Source of the DNA: Azolla caroliniana
Lineage: Eukaryota > Polypodiophyta
Direction: 5' to 3'
NCBI GenBank assembly: GCA_043228905.1
Contig: JBHGNT010000021.1
Coordinates: forward strand, 7,564,001-7,628,000
DNA: 64,000 nt
Shown: positions 49,561-63,481 of the stretch, piece by piece
Position numbering within the stretch: position 1 is the stretch's first letter
How the letters are laid out: each line of letters opens with the position of its first letter
Position numbers and translations under genes: made by a program
Notes under the pieces: generated by a model
Told to the model about the DNA's origin: nothing
Databases searched by the model: none
Seen by the model: only the letters and a program-made list of their open reading frames with translations

Positions 49561-51705
49561 TCTTCTAATCCTCTTCTTTCTACCTTAATTTTCCTTCAGC
49601 ACAACTAATCCCCTGCCTTAATCCCCTTTTTGCCTTCTTAATCACTTATCACCCCTTAACTACTCCTTAATCACCTCTCATTCTTTTATCAGAGGATGGC
49701 ATTCCCTTGATGAGACACTACACGCGCGACTTGTCATGCCCACCTAGTGGCCGCCACTCTTTCTGTCAAATCATCAAATGAAATCTCTACCCTTGCATGC
49801 ACCTTGGCGTCCATTTGTATTCCTATGGTACCTACTTAACCCTCTCAAGGAACATATCATCAGACTGTCGTTTGTGTTAATACGCTTCAATGCAAATTTG
49901 TTACTAGATGGCATCAATATAAGTGCCCCCACAAATGTTTGGAGTCAATAACGATTATGAACCAATTTGTCGGGGATACATTTATCCAAAATACAATTGG
50001 CATGTGAGCCTAAGTTAATGAGCCACAATAGTATACCATGAGTTTGCCATAGGAAAGATGTCCTATTAGCTAACGTGACATGTGTCTATGTAGCCCGCAC
50101 TTCCTTTTCGAGAGCCTATTAATGAATATAGTAAACACTTTGACCCTCTTTTACCATCAATTGCAATTTGTATCATAAGATAGTTAGTTTTGTATTCCAA
50201 AAAAAGAATTAGGTGGGCCAACAATGAATGTTGATCATTTGGAAGATGTGCTACTTGCATGGGGATGCCAAATTCAATGATACTCTAGCATGCAAGATAG
50301 AATATCAACCACTATGAGTTAAATTACCTTAGTTGGGCAATGTAAGTTGTGTTCAAAGACTTCATACATTACCAATTACTTCCATGAAAGAATATTTATC
50401 TCATATATTAGTATTACCAAGTGCTTCCATATACCCACCTAAATCAATCCTAGGATTAAGAGTTTATGCTTTTCCATCCTACAATCATCTCCAATATGTT
50501 TTTTGAATTTTCAATCCAAGTTTAAGTAAGGGACACTTTTCTAGTGGTGCAAAATACTTTCACCTTTTAAGGATTTTCAACCTCACTTGTGTGATTTGTT
50601 CCATTCCAAGAGGCCCCAAACTCAAAAAATATTAGCTTTATTCATATAGACCCAACTAAGCATATTGCACAAACATTGCCTTCCAACAATATTATATTAA
50701 GACTGAAATTAGACATCCCCACAAATTATTGCCCATCTACTTACAACCTGACCTTATTCATAGTTTTAAATTCACCTAGGCAGTGTAAAGCTTGTGCTTT
50801 GCAACATTGAAGTGTTCACATCTCAAGCAACGGGTTTGATACTACCTAATTCACTTTTCCTATACTTCCTAGTTCTATTTTTCTTTTACACATTTCTTCT
50901 CAATGCCATGTCACATTTGTCATCTCTATCACCTTCCACTTCTATAGTTTCTTCCATTTCCTCATACATATTTACATTCTAATGCCATATTGCAGTACAT
51001 TGTCCCTACCACCTTACACTGTTTCTATACTTTCTTCTATTCTCCTCTTACAGATTTATTTTCTATGACATTTTGCAATACATTGTCTGTCATGGCACCT
51101 TTCAATTAAAATTTGTTATCAACTCTATACAATGCTGTAAGATTTGCTGCTTCACTCTAACCCATAGAGTGAGTGTCACTCATAGAGTTAAATACAAGGC
51201 AATAGATAAAAGATCAATATTCAAGAGCATCTTTTGATGTGGAGATATTACCATATAGATTGCAATGAATGTCAACAAGGAGAGTGAAGACATGCAATAA
51301 CCACAAATGAGCAAACAAGAAAACACAATGATTCACAATACATGTAAACATTGGGCACACAACATCCAACCAAACTAGAATAAATGAATGCAAACAACTT
51401 CGCTAGACCCAAAGTTGCATGGAGATCAAACGACATTAAACATCATCATTCCAACCATGGTCACTTTCCGCAAGGCTAACTGAATACTAATCTAAAAGAA
51501 CATCTAAGTGGAGACATGAGAAAAGATAACCTTTCCCACAAATATTAAGCTTTACTAGAATTACTTCTTGATCTCCAAGAAATGTACAAGGGCATTATTG
51601 GTAAGAAACCAACTATAGCCAACTATGGAAGACAACTGCAATGATTCGCCATCATCGAAGAAGTTCCCACACTAAAAAAATTGAATCATACAAATACAAT
51701 TAGCT
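49561..51705. other. Intergenic DNA
   Basis: AT-rich sequence with no ORF over about 65 codons, no recognised repeat and no RNA gene seen. It lies between the kinase promoter and the copia relic. Confidence 0.5.
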
Positions 51706-54360
51706 CAACCTTGTTGGGGGTTAAAGGCCACAAGGATTCTCCAAACGCACTTTGACCTTTTCTAGCTATAGCTCTTATCAACAGATTTCTGGTAGATATT
51801 TTAATAATCTGTACACGCGTTAGGATCAGTGGATATTTTAATAATCTTTACAAGCGTTAGCATTGGGGGGTAAAGGCTACAAGGATTCTCCAAGCGCCCT
51901 TTGACCTTTCCTACTTGTAGCTCGTCCACAGATTTCTAGTAGATATTTGGTATCTCAGCTTAAAAAGGTAGTATACAACGAAGATGCTGACTTAATGAGG
52001 CTAAACTAAGAAACATAAAAAAAGGCTAAATCTCAGCTTTACCAACCAGCCATTGGGGATGATAATGTGGAGTCACAACAGGCTGAAAATCATGATGAGA
52101 CCCATGGTGATGTTGCCAAACAAAAATATGAAGAAAACTAAAATCCTGCTGCCTACATACAGATAATGTAGGTGAGTAATTCACAAACATTGACTTTAGA
52201 AGATTTTGTGAGTTACACGTATAAAGAGGGTGGTAACAACGTATAAAGAGGGTGGTAACAACACAATATAACCCATCTTCTAATGGCTTACCTGAAAGAT
52301 ATAATCGGACATTATGTGAGAAGGTGAGATGCATGCTGTCCAGTTAAACCTCCCTCATCACTTCTGTGTAGAGGCTATTAAAACTGTAGTACATATATAA
52401 AATGGATACCCTCACAGCATTGTAAGGTGGCATCACCGAGGAGGTTTGGTCTGGAAAATCAGGTCATATGCCTGTCTGCACATTTTTTATTGTGATGCAT
52501 TTGTGCACATTCGACATGAGCTTCAGAATAAACAGAATCCAATGTCCATTAAGAGCATTGTTTAAAATGATTGTTCACAGCTCAGATGTTGAATATTGCT
52601 GTGCCTCTAAGAAACATATCAAAAAGTTTAAACTACATCATAACCAACCGGCCGTTGGTGATGATAATGTGCCTCAGGTGGAACCACAAAGAGCTGAAAA
52701 TCATGATGAGCCTGTAGTAATGTTGCCAAAAAATGATCAGAAGCCATTACATGCACGTGAAGACCATCAGCAGCCAACAAAAAATGCTGCAAAATAGGGT
52801 TGTCAATGATGGATAGCAGACTAATGTTGAAGATTTTGGGATCCTTGATGTACATCCCATGCCTGATACGTAAATCATTGAGAGAGGTCTACAAGATTAA
52901 GGAGAACTTTACAAAGATATGACCCTTCCTTGCAGTACATTAAGTTGACTCGTGACAGTGAACTCTTATGCAAGCAAAAGAGTGTGGGAGCTTGCAATGC
53001 AAGATGCAAATGATGGCCCTGTTTGAGTTGCCAGAGTGCAAGAATTACACTCCTAATAGGTGGGCGTAAAAAATCAAGACTATGGATGGAAAACCCATGT
53101 ACAAAGCAAGGTCAATCGCAAAAGGCTATGTACAAGCAAATGGCATTGACTTTCAGCAGGCATTCTCACATGTGGTCAACACAACCACCTTGTGGACTTT
53201 GCATGCAGCTCATCACTTGGAGGCGTATGGATGTAAAAACTACTTTCTTGCATAGTAGCATTGAAGAAGATTTATGTATGGAACTAGATGGGCTTGTGAT
53301 TCCTGGTGAGGAAAATTTAGAGTGCAAACTCACGAGTCTGTATTGGCTGAATCAAGCTCCCAGACATGGTACAAAATATTTGATGCTTTTATATCATCAT
53401 ATTTGAGTAAAAAGGAGCCATGCAGATCAATTGACTTCACATAGAAAGGGAAGTAGATGGCCAGCCCCATTGGTTCAGAACTACATGTAGATGAGACGCT
53501 TACTCTAGTAAAAAGGAAAGAACTCTTAATGCACTTAAAGACCAGTTAAAATCAGCATTTTCCATGAAAGCTTTAGGAAAACTAAATAATTTGGGTATGA
53601 GGACAAAGAAGCATGGGATAGGCAACGATGGCTGCTTTTATGTACCCCAAGCAAAGTACATTGAAAGGTTCAATACAAATGATATAAAAGCAAGTGTACC
53701 TTTGCAACAACTTGTCGAGTTGCGCAAAAAAGACTGGCTAAAAGAGGATGTAGCAACCAATTCAATGAAGGCTGTACTGTAGCCTTCAGCTCGTGGTTCT
53801 TTGATATATGCTATGGTTGCTAAGAGACTAGATATTGCACATGTCATGGGAGTTGTTGGCAGATTCATGGCTAATCTGGGCAAGGCACATTGGGAAGCCA
53901 TCAAGTCAATTATGAGATATTTGAAGCGGACAAAGTAAATGACTATAGTCCATTGAAATACATGGATTATGTGACTCTAATATTGCAGGTGATGTGATAT
54001 GTATTTAAACTTGCCGGTCGTGCAATTTCATGGTGTTCCAGATTGCAGAGGAATGTTGCATTATCTACTACTGAGGCTTAATATGTTTCATCAACCGAGG
54101 CTTCCAAATAAGCCATATGGTAGTCATAGCCAGAGTGCCATATCTTTCACTAAGAATGCCATGTTCCGTGTACGCACAAAACACATTGATGTGCAATATG
54201 ACTTCCTTGTGGAGATACTTGAGAATGGCCTGTTTGTTGATCAAAGTCAGTACATCACAGAGTCCTGCATATGGTCTTGCTAAGTGCTTCCCAAAGGCAC
54301 ATCAATATTGTATAGAGATGATGGAAGATAAGTAACTTCATGGAGCCTTCATGCCCTTTT
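51706..54360 (+). pseudogene. copia-D: decayed Ty1/copia element
   Basis: Remnants on the + strand run in copia order. An integrase tail lies near 52430-52600 (EEVWSGKSGHMPVCTF). A linker segment appears twice (about 52040-52140 and 52630-52740), both with GATGATAATGTG and GCTGAAAATCATGATGA. RT follows (RMDVKTTFLHSSIEEDLCME, LYWLNQAPRHG), then the RT end near 53790-53940 (SLIYAMVAKRLDIAHVMGVV) and RNase H up to 54340. Every frame is broken by stops. GGGTTAAAGGCCACAAGGATTCTCC at about 51718 and a variant at about 51850 look like LTR pieces. A TGTTGGCGGATAAAAACC-like start at 54372 begins the other end. Confidence 0.8.
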
Positions 54361-54970
54361 AGTCAGAAGTTGTTGGCGGATAAAAACCCAAGGACTTTTA
54401 TCATGTACATTTTGACCTTTCCCCCTAGAAGTTCTTTATCTGAAGCTTTCTAGAGATATTTTACTTACCTATACAAGCATTATACTTGGTCATTGGCCAT
54501 TTTTAACCTGTTCACACTGCCCAAGTGACCCAAGTGCCCTCTTCAATTTACGAATTCCCCATAACCGTAGATTTGGGGTTTGAAATTGTATAATCTCTCT
54601 CAGCTTGCATCATCATCTGTCTCTCTCACTCACTTACACCTAGTTTATCTCCCACTATCACAAATACTTCCCTTGCTTTGGAGACCCCTCCATTCTGGGT
54701 CAACTATGCTAGAGATCTTTCGTAGACGAAGTTAGAATATATCTGACTTGAGAATCTTGCATGTGTAGATGGCAAGATTCTTTGGTCCTGTCTTATTCTA
54801 TTTCTATTTACTTTTTTACTTGGTTACGTTTATTTTGGTTGTTGTTCTCAAATCTCTACAGGATATTTTGCCTCGTGAAAGACATTAATAAATCTCTCTC
54901 TCTATGAGACAACATTTGATATAATCTCTACAGGATATTTTGCCTCGTGAAACTCTCTCTCTTTTTCTCT
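54361..54970 (+). repeat. Probable 3' LTR remnant of copia-D
   Basis: The stretch starts TTGTTGGCGGATAAAAACC behind the RNase H remnant and shares TTTTGACCTTTCC and CTAGAGATATTTTA-like words with 51750-51950. CTCTACAGGATATTTTGCCT occurs twice (near 54855 and 54925). The right limit is uncertain. Confidence 0.45.
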
Positions 54971-54978
54971 CGTAATTA

Positions 54979-55047
54979 GCTTACCCTATTGGTAAGTTGT
55001 TACACTACAAGCCACTATGTCTTGGGTTCGAAACCCAATTTTACTCA
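54979..55047 (+). repeat. tRNA-like segment 1
   Basis: ACCCTATTGGTAAGTTG and GGGTTCGAAACCC resemble tRNA A and B boxes, spaced as in a tRNA gene and similar in plan to the segment in the chromovirus LTR. No cloverleaf could be completed, so it is likely a SINE head or tRNA relic. Confidence 0.35.
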
Positions 55048-55098
55048 CCTCTCTATTATATACTTCATACATATCTCTTAATTCACTAGATACCACTG

Positions 55099-55169
55099 TG
55101 GAATGTAGGGGTTGAACCCATGACCTCCTGGTCTCCATTGGGCAACCTTACCAACTGAGCTACATCCAT
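55099..55169 (-). repeat. tRNA-like segment 2
   Basis: The minus strand reads GGATGTAGCTCAGTTGGTAA then GGGTTCAACCCC, strongly like the D-arm and T-arm of a tRNA. The anticodon stem and acceptor pairing are poor, so a functional tRNA is unlikely. It is probably a tRNA-derived pseudogene or SINE head. Confidence 0.4.
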
Positions 55170-56804
55170 CTAGGCTCTCTCTCTCAAACATAGTCTAGGC
55201 TCGCTACCTTTCATACCTCCAAATCATATGGCTGCTACCTTTCACAAACATAGACATGTTGCTACAACTAGGCAACAAAAGTTTTGGGTACCTCTCCCAA
55301 TGTTACATCATCATGTAGTGATGAGGAACTCCGAGTTTCCTTTCATGTATTATTATTTATTAATCTAACCAATAACAATGTGAAGAATTCGTGCTTCTCT
55401 CTCTCAAAGGAATCTGGCTCCAATGTCAAGATATGCACACAGTTACTAAGAGAAGAGTGCTTGAATAATGAATTTGTGGAAAGAGCTCTCAAATACTAGG
55501 ACTTGTCAAACCTTGGTATCAAAGGATGTTGACATCATAACTCCCAAACAAACCATAACTACTAAGATATTCAACCTGAAATAGTGGACAAGTGGAAAAC
55601 AAAGCACAGATTATACCCTTCATCCATGATTTTAGATAGACAAAAAAGACGAATAGGTCAACATGATGGCAACAAATGAAGCACTTTATTTATGGCTTTC
55701 TCTCCAAGTGGCAACAGTGTTGAAAGCATGCTGGCATGCAAATGAAGAAGCATCAAGGATCTGCAAAGAACAAAAACCATTATACTTTAGATACAACGAT
55801 CCATCGACATGGATGTGGTCCATGTGGACATTCATGAGCTCTCTAACAAGACTGCCAAGTTGTCCTGGCAAAATGTATACATTCCTAGTAGACAATATCC
55901 CATATTTTTTAATGTCTATAATCAAATCTACTTTTCAGAACAATAATAGGCACATCTAAATAGAAACTATATTAGGTAAAAAGCATCGTTTAAGGCCTTA
56001 CTAAGTTTACAAGACATTTTGTAACAAGTAATTCTGAAGTTAAAAAAGTTTAGTTTGAGGCATTACCAAGTCAAAAAGCCATTTTGAAAAGCAATCAGAT
56101 CTGCTTCTACCAAGTAGTGATGGAGCTACTAGCAGCTCTATGTACTTACAGTATTATTAGCAATCCCCCTTGATTGTCTTTCAAAGTAACACTCAGAAAC
56201 CAACTATTCAAAGCAACTATTGGAGAGCTAAATATGCCATTATTTGTCCTCTAAAGACAAGCCTTAGTTAGCGTTGCGTCTTATAGCAAAGAATTAGCAC
56301 CACTAACATGAAGCCACCTTAGATCTTCAATGAGATACAAAGTCCAAATAGCAAAAAGAAATTTGCCGCACTTGGGTGAAGCAAAGGATACTTATGGACC
56401 ACACCAATATGTAAAACTTTTGTAAAGATTAAGCATAATCGTCCAATGTATGGGACATATTTTGCCCTTCTTAGGAAATGACACTTTTTCTGACCAAGCA
56501 TATCGATATAATTTTGAGATAAATCAAGTATATACAGTTCCCAACTGCTTTTCCCATATCCAACCGGAGAAACACTTCTCATCCTTGTGAATATTTTTAT
56601 TTTCTAATCTAGAATTTACTTTAATCTTACCAAGGTTTTGCCAGTATGAGGTATGCTTTTCACTCATCAGAAGGGAAAATAATATACACGCTCAAGGTTG
56701 CTAACAAAATCATCATGTGGATACATGTTTCTTCGCAGGGCCTTCTTTGTTCCAAATTTATCTCTCACCTTTTTGTTGCTTGCTAGGAACAAGGTTGTTC
56801 TCTT
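55170..56804. other. Intergenic DNA
   Basis: No supported gene. Short ORFs at 55284, 55663 and 56319 lack recognisable motifs. The end near 56700-56804 is likely the 3' UTR of the following minus-strand gene. Confidence 0.5.
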
Positions 56805-59800
56805 TCATGCCTTTTTTGCTTTTGACAAAGCAGCCTCTCTCTCAGCAGCTTGCTTCGCCAATCTTTCTTGCCTCTCCTTCTTCTTATCAGCCTTCTGAGC
56901 TTTGGCTTCCTTCTGTTGCCACATATACAAGAAGACATGAGAAAGTTTAACCAGCAACAAAACAAAGAGCAGACAAAGTAGATTCTTCGAGTACTTTCAT
57001 AAAGAATAGAGAGACCTTAGCATTAGCTTTCACATCTGGCTGCACAATGACTGGAGATTGTTTATCAGCAGGTGCTGCTGATGCTTTTTTCACATTAGAC
57101 TTTTTCTTCTCATTTTCCTGTGCTTTAATATAAGGCTTGATCTTCTCTTGCACCACTTTTTCCATTGTCTTTTGTCTCCATTCTTTAGTCCATGCAGCAG
57201 TTAGTATCTGCTCAATAAGGTCATCACGCATCTTCACAAGTGACCTAATTTCCTCACTTGGAAGATCTTTTGCCGCCTCTATATCACCCCCATACAACTT
57301 CTCTAACACATATTTGTTTGTTTCCTACATTGATTGAGATCAAAGTTTGTTATCATCAAAAGTACAATTCCAGAATATCTTCTAGTAGCCTTACAGTGTA
57401 ATGTATTGATCTTATATATATGCCTTAAAAGGATCAAAGTTGATTAATATAGAACAAATGCAAAAGCTTACAGTCCATTCGACTGGCCTAGGTGGTACTT
57501 CTAGCGATTCCACCTCAGCCTCAACTGCTTGAAATGATTTATAATAGGGTATATCTTGAATAACAGTTGGATCTCTCTTAGCTCTTTCTGCATCAATAAA
57601 ATATAATGCCTGCGTTGCATTCCAAATAACATAGCAAAAAGGTTTAAGATAAACAAAATAACAATGTGCCAGTAGTAATGTCCTCTACATAAGTTGCAAA
57701 GGTTTAACTATATCCCTTTCCTAATACATTATACCCTTTCAAAAGAGTAACTCACTTGTTGCAATTTCTCCCATCCTGGCTTTCTCATAGCAACTTCCTC
57801 TCGAATCACCTCATAATCTCGGTATCTCTAATCAAAAGACCATTGTGAATGAGACAACTTTCATAGGGACAAGCTATAACTGAATTACGCCCATACATAC
57901 ATAATATTTAGACATCAATCTTGCTTTCACATCATCGTCATATTTTATGCCACTCTCGATTTCATCCCGTTCGTACAGTAAGAATGCTGCTAGAGAAGGA
58001 TCATGCACAGTCTCACGTATTATATCATTCTGCATGAAGAGTCAACATCTTAAAATGGTGAGAACCTTCCAATCACATGACCTGGAGTGTTGGTTGACAG
58101 AAAACCCTGAACAATTTTCTTGTACCTCTAGTGGTGGAGTAATTTTACGACGAACATCCCATGTTTTCCAAGGCACATCCATTAACTGCAAAAAAGAAAC
58201 AAAGTAACACATTTTCCATCTCAAAATTCTTTTTAAAAATGCTGAATGGAAATGAACTTATACATTTTCAAATGAGATTCTCGGAGTAGCAGGGAATCCA
58301 TTGCATTCATGGCATGTTGACTCCCCCTACAAAGTAGTCAAGCCATGTTAGCCTTCATATTAAGGATATGATGATATGCCTTGATGTTAGGCCTATCTTA
58401 ACATAGAGAAAATTGCTTAATACCGTTCCATGGCATTCTGGGCATTTCTTGTAAGGTAGAGGATATCCAGCATTATATCCAGCAGGATAATGAATTATTT
58501 CTTCATTCCCCTCAAGAAGATCAGTCACCAAACTTCCAACTGTGCCTGGTGTAGCACTGTCCAGATAAAGAAGCTCATCAAATAAATCCCCAAAACCTGC
58601 TCTTTCAACTATTACCACGGATTTTTTCCATTTCAATCCTCTATTTTTATAATAAAACAGGGCTTATAATAACTGCATCCATGTATGCACTAATTCTTAA
58701 GTACCGAAATTAAAAAACAGACATGGCCAAATCCTAACACAATCGTTTGTATTGAAGCGGTAACAAATGAGCAAAGTAGGACTAGAAAGCCAAAAATAAT
58801 ATTTTGAAAAGGACATTTACCTACATGCTTACTACATTAATCATGATTAACTATTATTTGATGAAGAAAAATAAGGTATCAGGATAATAACTTTAATTTA
58901 TAATACAAGCAGCAGTTGTAATTGCATATAGCCAGGATATTACATGCCAGGTGACATCAAGCCACTAATGAAAAGCATCAAAATGCAGGATAAAGCAAAG
59001 ACTATACAGAACTTAATCAAACAATACAAGTTCCAAAGAATGTGGCATTGTACAAGGAGAAAATAAGTAACTGTTCAAATTAGGCGCATAAATGGATAAA
59101 GCTCTTCAGAAATAACAAATCACCAAATGATCTAATGATGATAAGAGGAGGAACGAAAATGCTCAATGGAGACCACTCCTCTATGCATAATCTACCAAAA
59201 AGCCATTGTGCAGGTTAAGCTAAAATCTACATGTCCAGCAAGTTTATTACAGACATCAGGCATGAGAGCTTATTGAACATTGTTACCTTGAGTACCTAAA
59301 ATTAACATTACCAGATGGATTGATTAAGTATAGACATTACTCACTTTCATCGTCAAAAGAATCATGAGTAAATTTGTTATGAGAAAAGGCTCCAGCATTA
59401 AAGTTTAGATAAGCTAACATTTAGGCATTTTGTAGAGGATTGATTGCATACATTTTGATATTGTATCCTTCTGGATATAAGAGCATGTGAAGTAGTGATA
59501 ACCATATAAGTAGAAGGAAACATACGTGGAAAATGTAGAGGTGCTGTATTGCACATCTCCTGTGCCTGAACACATTTTGCATCGCAGGGATCCCCATCCA
59601 CAACAGGTCTTGCAATCGCTGAAAATTCTCCAAATATAATAGTTTCAGTCATTAAAAACTTCAGAACCAAAAATACTGACCTCATTACATCAGGGAACAG
59701 AACGTTTTAAGATATAAGACCAACGAATCTTCAGTTCTTCCACAACACATCAAATCATATCAGCAAAAACAAGGAATTTCAGGACATTTTGAATTCCAAC

Positions 59801-62800
59801 ATGACACTAAAACTCAAAACATGCCAAACACCTGCTGCCATATAAAGGCATTACCTACTATCATATCGCCAAACACAAAGAAATTATCTAGCTTCAAATT
59901 TCCAAATCATCCATAAACCTAATCTTCCATCCAGCCTTTTATAACCGATGCCTTATGCAGCTAGATAACATTTCTACTTCAATTATGCTAAGATACAATC
60001 CTGCATGTTTTTTTCTTTGACGATGTGATCTATCCAAAGGATAAATATAATAGTTTTATTTTATGGTAGGCCTGTTTCTAGAAAATATTCAACACAATGT
60101 TATTTATTCTTCGTAAGGAAGGCTAGATAAATGTCTTGATAGTGAAATGAATGCCACTCTACCTTGATGAATGAACCTTCGAAACCAATTCAGAAGTGAT
60201 AGCAAATGTCCCAACAGCTGCAAGCCCCTGAATAATTTAAGATTTTAAGATATGCAATTCACTTGAGTGCAGAGCAGTTTATAAAAGCTTTGTGAATCAC
60301 TTGAGTTCTTCACTTTATTTGCAGAAGCATCTTTATAAAGCCTTTGTAGGAGGACTTTGTATGCTAAGATAGATGAGTCTTAAATTATGATAGTACTTTG
60401 TAAAACCAAAATATTTGGGGGTACGCATGAGAGAGAAAGATAAAATGAAAATGAAAAGAGGTAGACGTATAACAAAACACAAACCCAAAAAATGTACATG
60501 TGTTAAAAATTATAGATAAACTTTATTATTTTCTTTTGAGACCAAATATGACCTATGGGACTAAAAGTGAAACATTTTCTCATAGTATGAGCAGAATTAA
60601 GTAGAAACTCTTGATATTCAAGAACTTTACTACTGAACATTGCAATTGAGAGTGCACATTGTGAGAGGGAGAGAAATTTCTGTAGGAAGTGGACCAGATT
60701 GACAATGTGTGGAAAGAAAGAAAACTCAGATGTTGTCAAAGGCAGAGCATTGTATCAAAGTGTGAAGCTCAGACTGCAGAACTTGATCAAGGCAGAATAT
60801 TCTCAATTACAACTATATAAAAAGTGTTGCCATACCTTTGCATGGCAGCACAATGAATTCGCTAATGGCGTAAAACAACAAAGTTCCATATTTAATATCG
60901 TTATCGATTACTGTGGGCATGTCTCTTTTCGCAGCATGTATTTTATTGTAGCCAGCAGGTTTATATCTAAAATTGTGAACCTGTTCTATTATTGTCTCAT
61001 ACATTTTTAATACTTATAGAACTTGTTTTCACCATAGAAATACAAGTGAGACATTAATAAAACAACAAAGTTCCATATTTAATGGCGTAAAACAACAAAG
61101 TTCCATATTTAATATCGTTATCGATTACTGTGGGCATGTCTCTTTTCGCAGCATGTATTTTATTGTAGCCAGCAGGTTTATATCTAAAATTGTGAACCTG
61201 TTCTATTATTGTCTCATACATTTTTAATACTTATAGAACTTGTTTTCACCATAGAAATACAAGTGAGACATTAATAAAAAAATCATCTTCACCATTTTGT
61301 GTGTAAGAATCAGATGTTCATTAGGCAGCTTTGATGTTAGAGAAAACAGTGTTATTCAATGGGAGTAGACATGTCAGTAACTTGCAAGCCATAGGTTTGA
61401 AACAACTATTGAAATGCAATCTGTTTTCATTCAGGAAAAAACTAAAGAACCATGCATAAATTTTTGACTCTAGTTTTCACACAATCCAATCTTCAAAAAA
61501 TGCCACATCATCGAAAAAAGTAATGTCTTCTCTGTGTTTCAGATTAATGTAGAAAAATATCACATATCCAGTGCTACACAACCTTCTACTTTGCTGCTCC
61601 GTGCTGAACTTATCCTGTAACTACCCATATTGTACACTACTTTACCATGACAAATCCTCCCCTATCGTATAGAAAACATGAACATACATGCTATTATTTC
61701 TATGATGTTTGAGGAGACCTGCTTGTAGCTTTGACCTTTCAGACACTGTCTCTTTTTCTAGAGACAACAAATGCGTATATTCAGCACACATCAAACTTTC
61801 ATCTTATGAAGAGATATGTACTATAAAATAATATAATGTTAAAGATTCCAAGTTTTGAATATTTCTGGGTGAATGAAAGAAAATCTAGACTGCATGAAGG
61901 TCATGTAAGGAAGTATGAATTTCTCATGCAGTGTAAATGATGCTATGAGTTGTGCATAAAGAAAAGGTGAAATTGCATGCATCAACATTCATATCAAGTA
62001 CCCCCATGTACAAAATCTATTCCACTGAGTTTCTGTCACTTATCATGAGAGTATTGGGTGGCAAGCGAAGAACTCAAGAATTTGAGTTAGATAATCCAAT
62101 TCAAAAGCTAAGCTAATATGAGCCCATATGCAAAGTTATGATGATAACCCCAAAAGTGGTTATCTTTGATGTTCCGTATCAATACATGGTAACTCAAATA
62201 CATAAGCTATCAATGTCAATTCAGCAAAGGGATTACATAGTGAGCACAGATTATTTCCCAAAGATAGAATTTTATTTCAATTCAATCAGTTCTCCTCCAA
62301 AATGAAGAAAGGCCAACAGAATCATCAACAGCTATATATAAGAATGACATATGTCATTCATTGAGATTCCAACCATAATATGTTGCATTTCAATCCATCA
62401 GGGGAGCATAATTTATCAATTTGACTTAATCATAGAAATACATAAAAAGCCTCAGCAAAGGACGGGTTTTTTATCAACTATGTGAGTAATTATCAGCAGA
62501 GAACGTCTAATTTATGAAAGCATTGAAAAGTGATGAAATTTTTCATGCAAAAATAGAGTTTTCAATCAATGAAGTCAATTATGCATATGTATAGTTTATT
62601 GCCCCACTCATCTAAGAACGATGTGTGTCCTTCAGCTAGCCATATATCATGTTGTCCATCAATGAAGAGCGCCTAATTTATCGACTCCCCTCTAAGTATA
62701 GAAAGATATAAAATCATAAGCAAGAACAAAGTTTTGGATCAATTAAATCTATTACGTAAGTAGCTACCAGAGTCTGAATATTATAACATTACTCTACACA

Positions 62801-63481
62801 AGAATGGCATGTGTCATTCATCCAACCATATGCCAATAAAAGAAAGCATACATAATTTACGATAGAAATTTGGATAAAAGAGGCCATCTCAATACAAAAG
62901 CAATCATAAGCATCATTAATAATAACAAGGAAGCAGATGTTCACAATGAATTTCTTTGTTTGAAGATTGGACAACTACATCACTTGCATGTACAAAAGCA
63001 TTACGCTCACAAAGTCAGGATCCATTATATTTGATGCTTTGAAATTCTTGATGACAAAATATGAAATTGATGTATATGTATATAATTCGAGAAACAATCA
63101 TTCCTAAAACACGAAAAATAAAAACAGGCGAGTGGATAAGGCTGAGTATGAGTATGAGTATGAGAACGAGATAGAATGCATAATTCAAGAGCAAAACAAA
63201 GGGGGGCAGGCAGGAAGGAAACAAAATACAAGCACACCGCAGACATTAGAAAAGCAAAAGCAGGGAACAGCAAGAAAATCAAACTAGCCAAAAATAGAGA
63301 AAGGGCCAAGGAAGGCACGAACCGCAACAGTGAAGGATGCGCCTGCCGTGACGAGGCCAGGTAGACCGAAACCTCGGAGGGCATTGTCGCGGAAGTCATA
63401 GACTGCATCATGAGCTGCTTCGCGAAACACAGACCCCACATCAGACACAGTCCTGCGGAGGGCCCCCAAGAACTTCTCCAT
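56805..63481 (-). CDS. Membrane-anchored DnaJ-zinc-finger-like protein (11 exons, 442 aa)
   Basis: Exons, high to low: 63481-63323, 60227-60163, 59618-59526, 58556-58424, 58326-58264, 58185-58126, 58029-57901, 57827-57756, 57609-57472, 57324-57016, 56912-56805. All phases fit and the sum is 1,329 bp. The start MEKFLGALRR is followed at about residues 38-68 by a hydrophobic segment (LPGLVTAGASFTVA, GLAAVGTFAI). Four CXXC motifs come next: CKTC, CKMCSGTG, CPECHGTG and CHECNG, the spacing style of the DnaJ cysteine-rich domain. A conserved middle (WKTWDVRRKITPPLE, RYRDYEVIREEV, PYYKSFQAVEAEVE) and a K/E/A-rich coiled tail complete it. No J-domain is present. Small, regularly spaced exons argue for a real host gene, perhaps an organelle-membrane protein with a redox or chaperone-like zinc finger. 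I do not recognise the exact family. Exons 1-2 are the least certain. Confidence 0.8.
60864..61279. repeat. 217-bp tandem duplication in intron 1
   Basis: The segment beginning AATGGCGTAAAACAACAAAG at 60864 is repeated at 61081 with no difference noticed through ACATTAATAAA. The first copy ends with an extra AACAACAAAGTTCCATATTT before the second starts. A very young duplication inside the 3.1-kb intron of the zinc-finger gene. Confidence 0.92.

Noticed and set aside
55099-55169. Functional tRNA gene
   Set aside because: D- and T-arm words are good, but acceptor and anticodon stems do not pair well.
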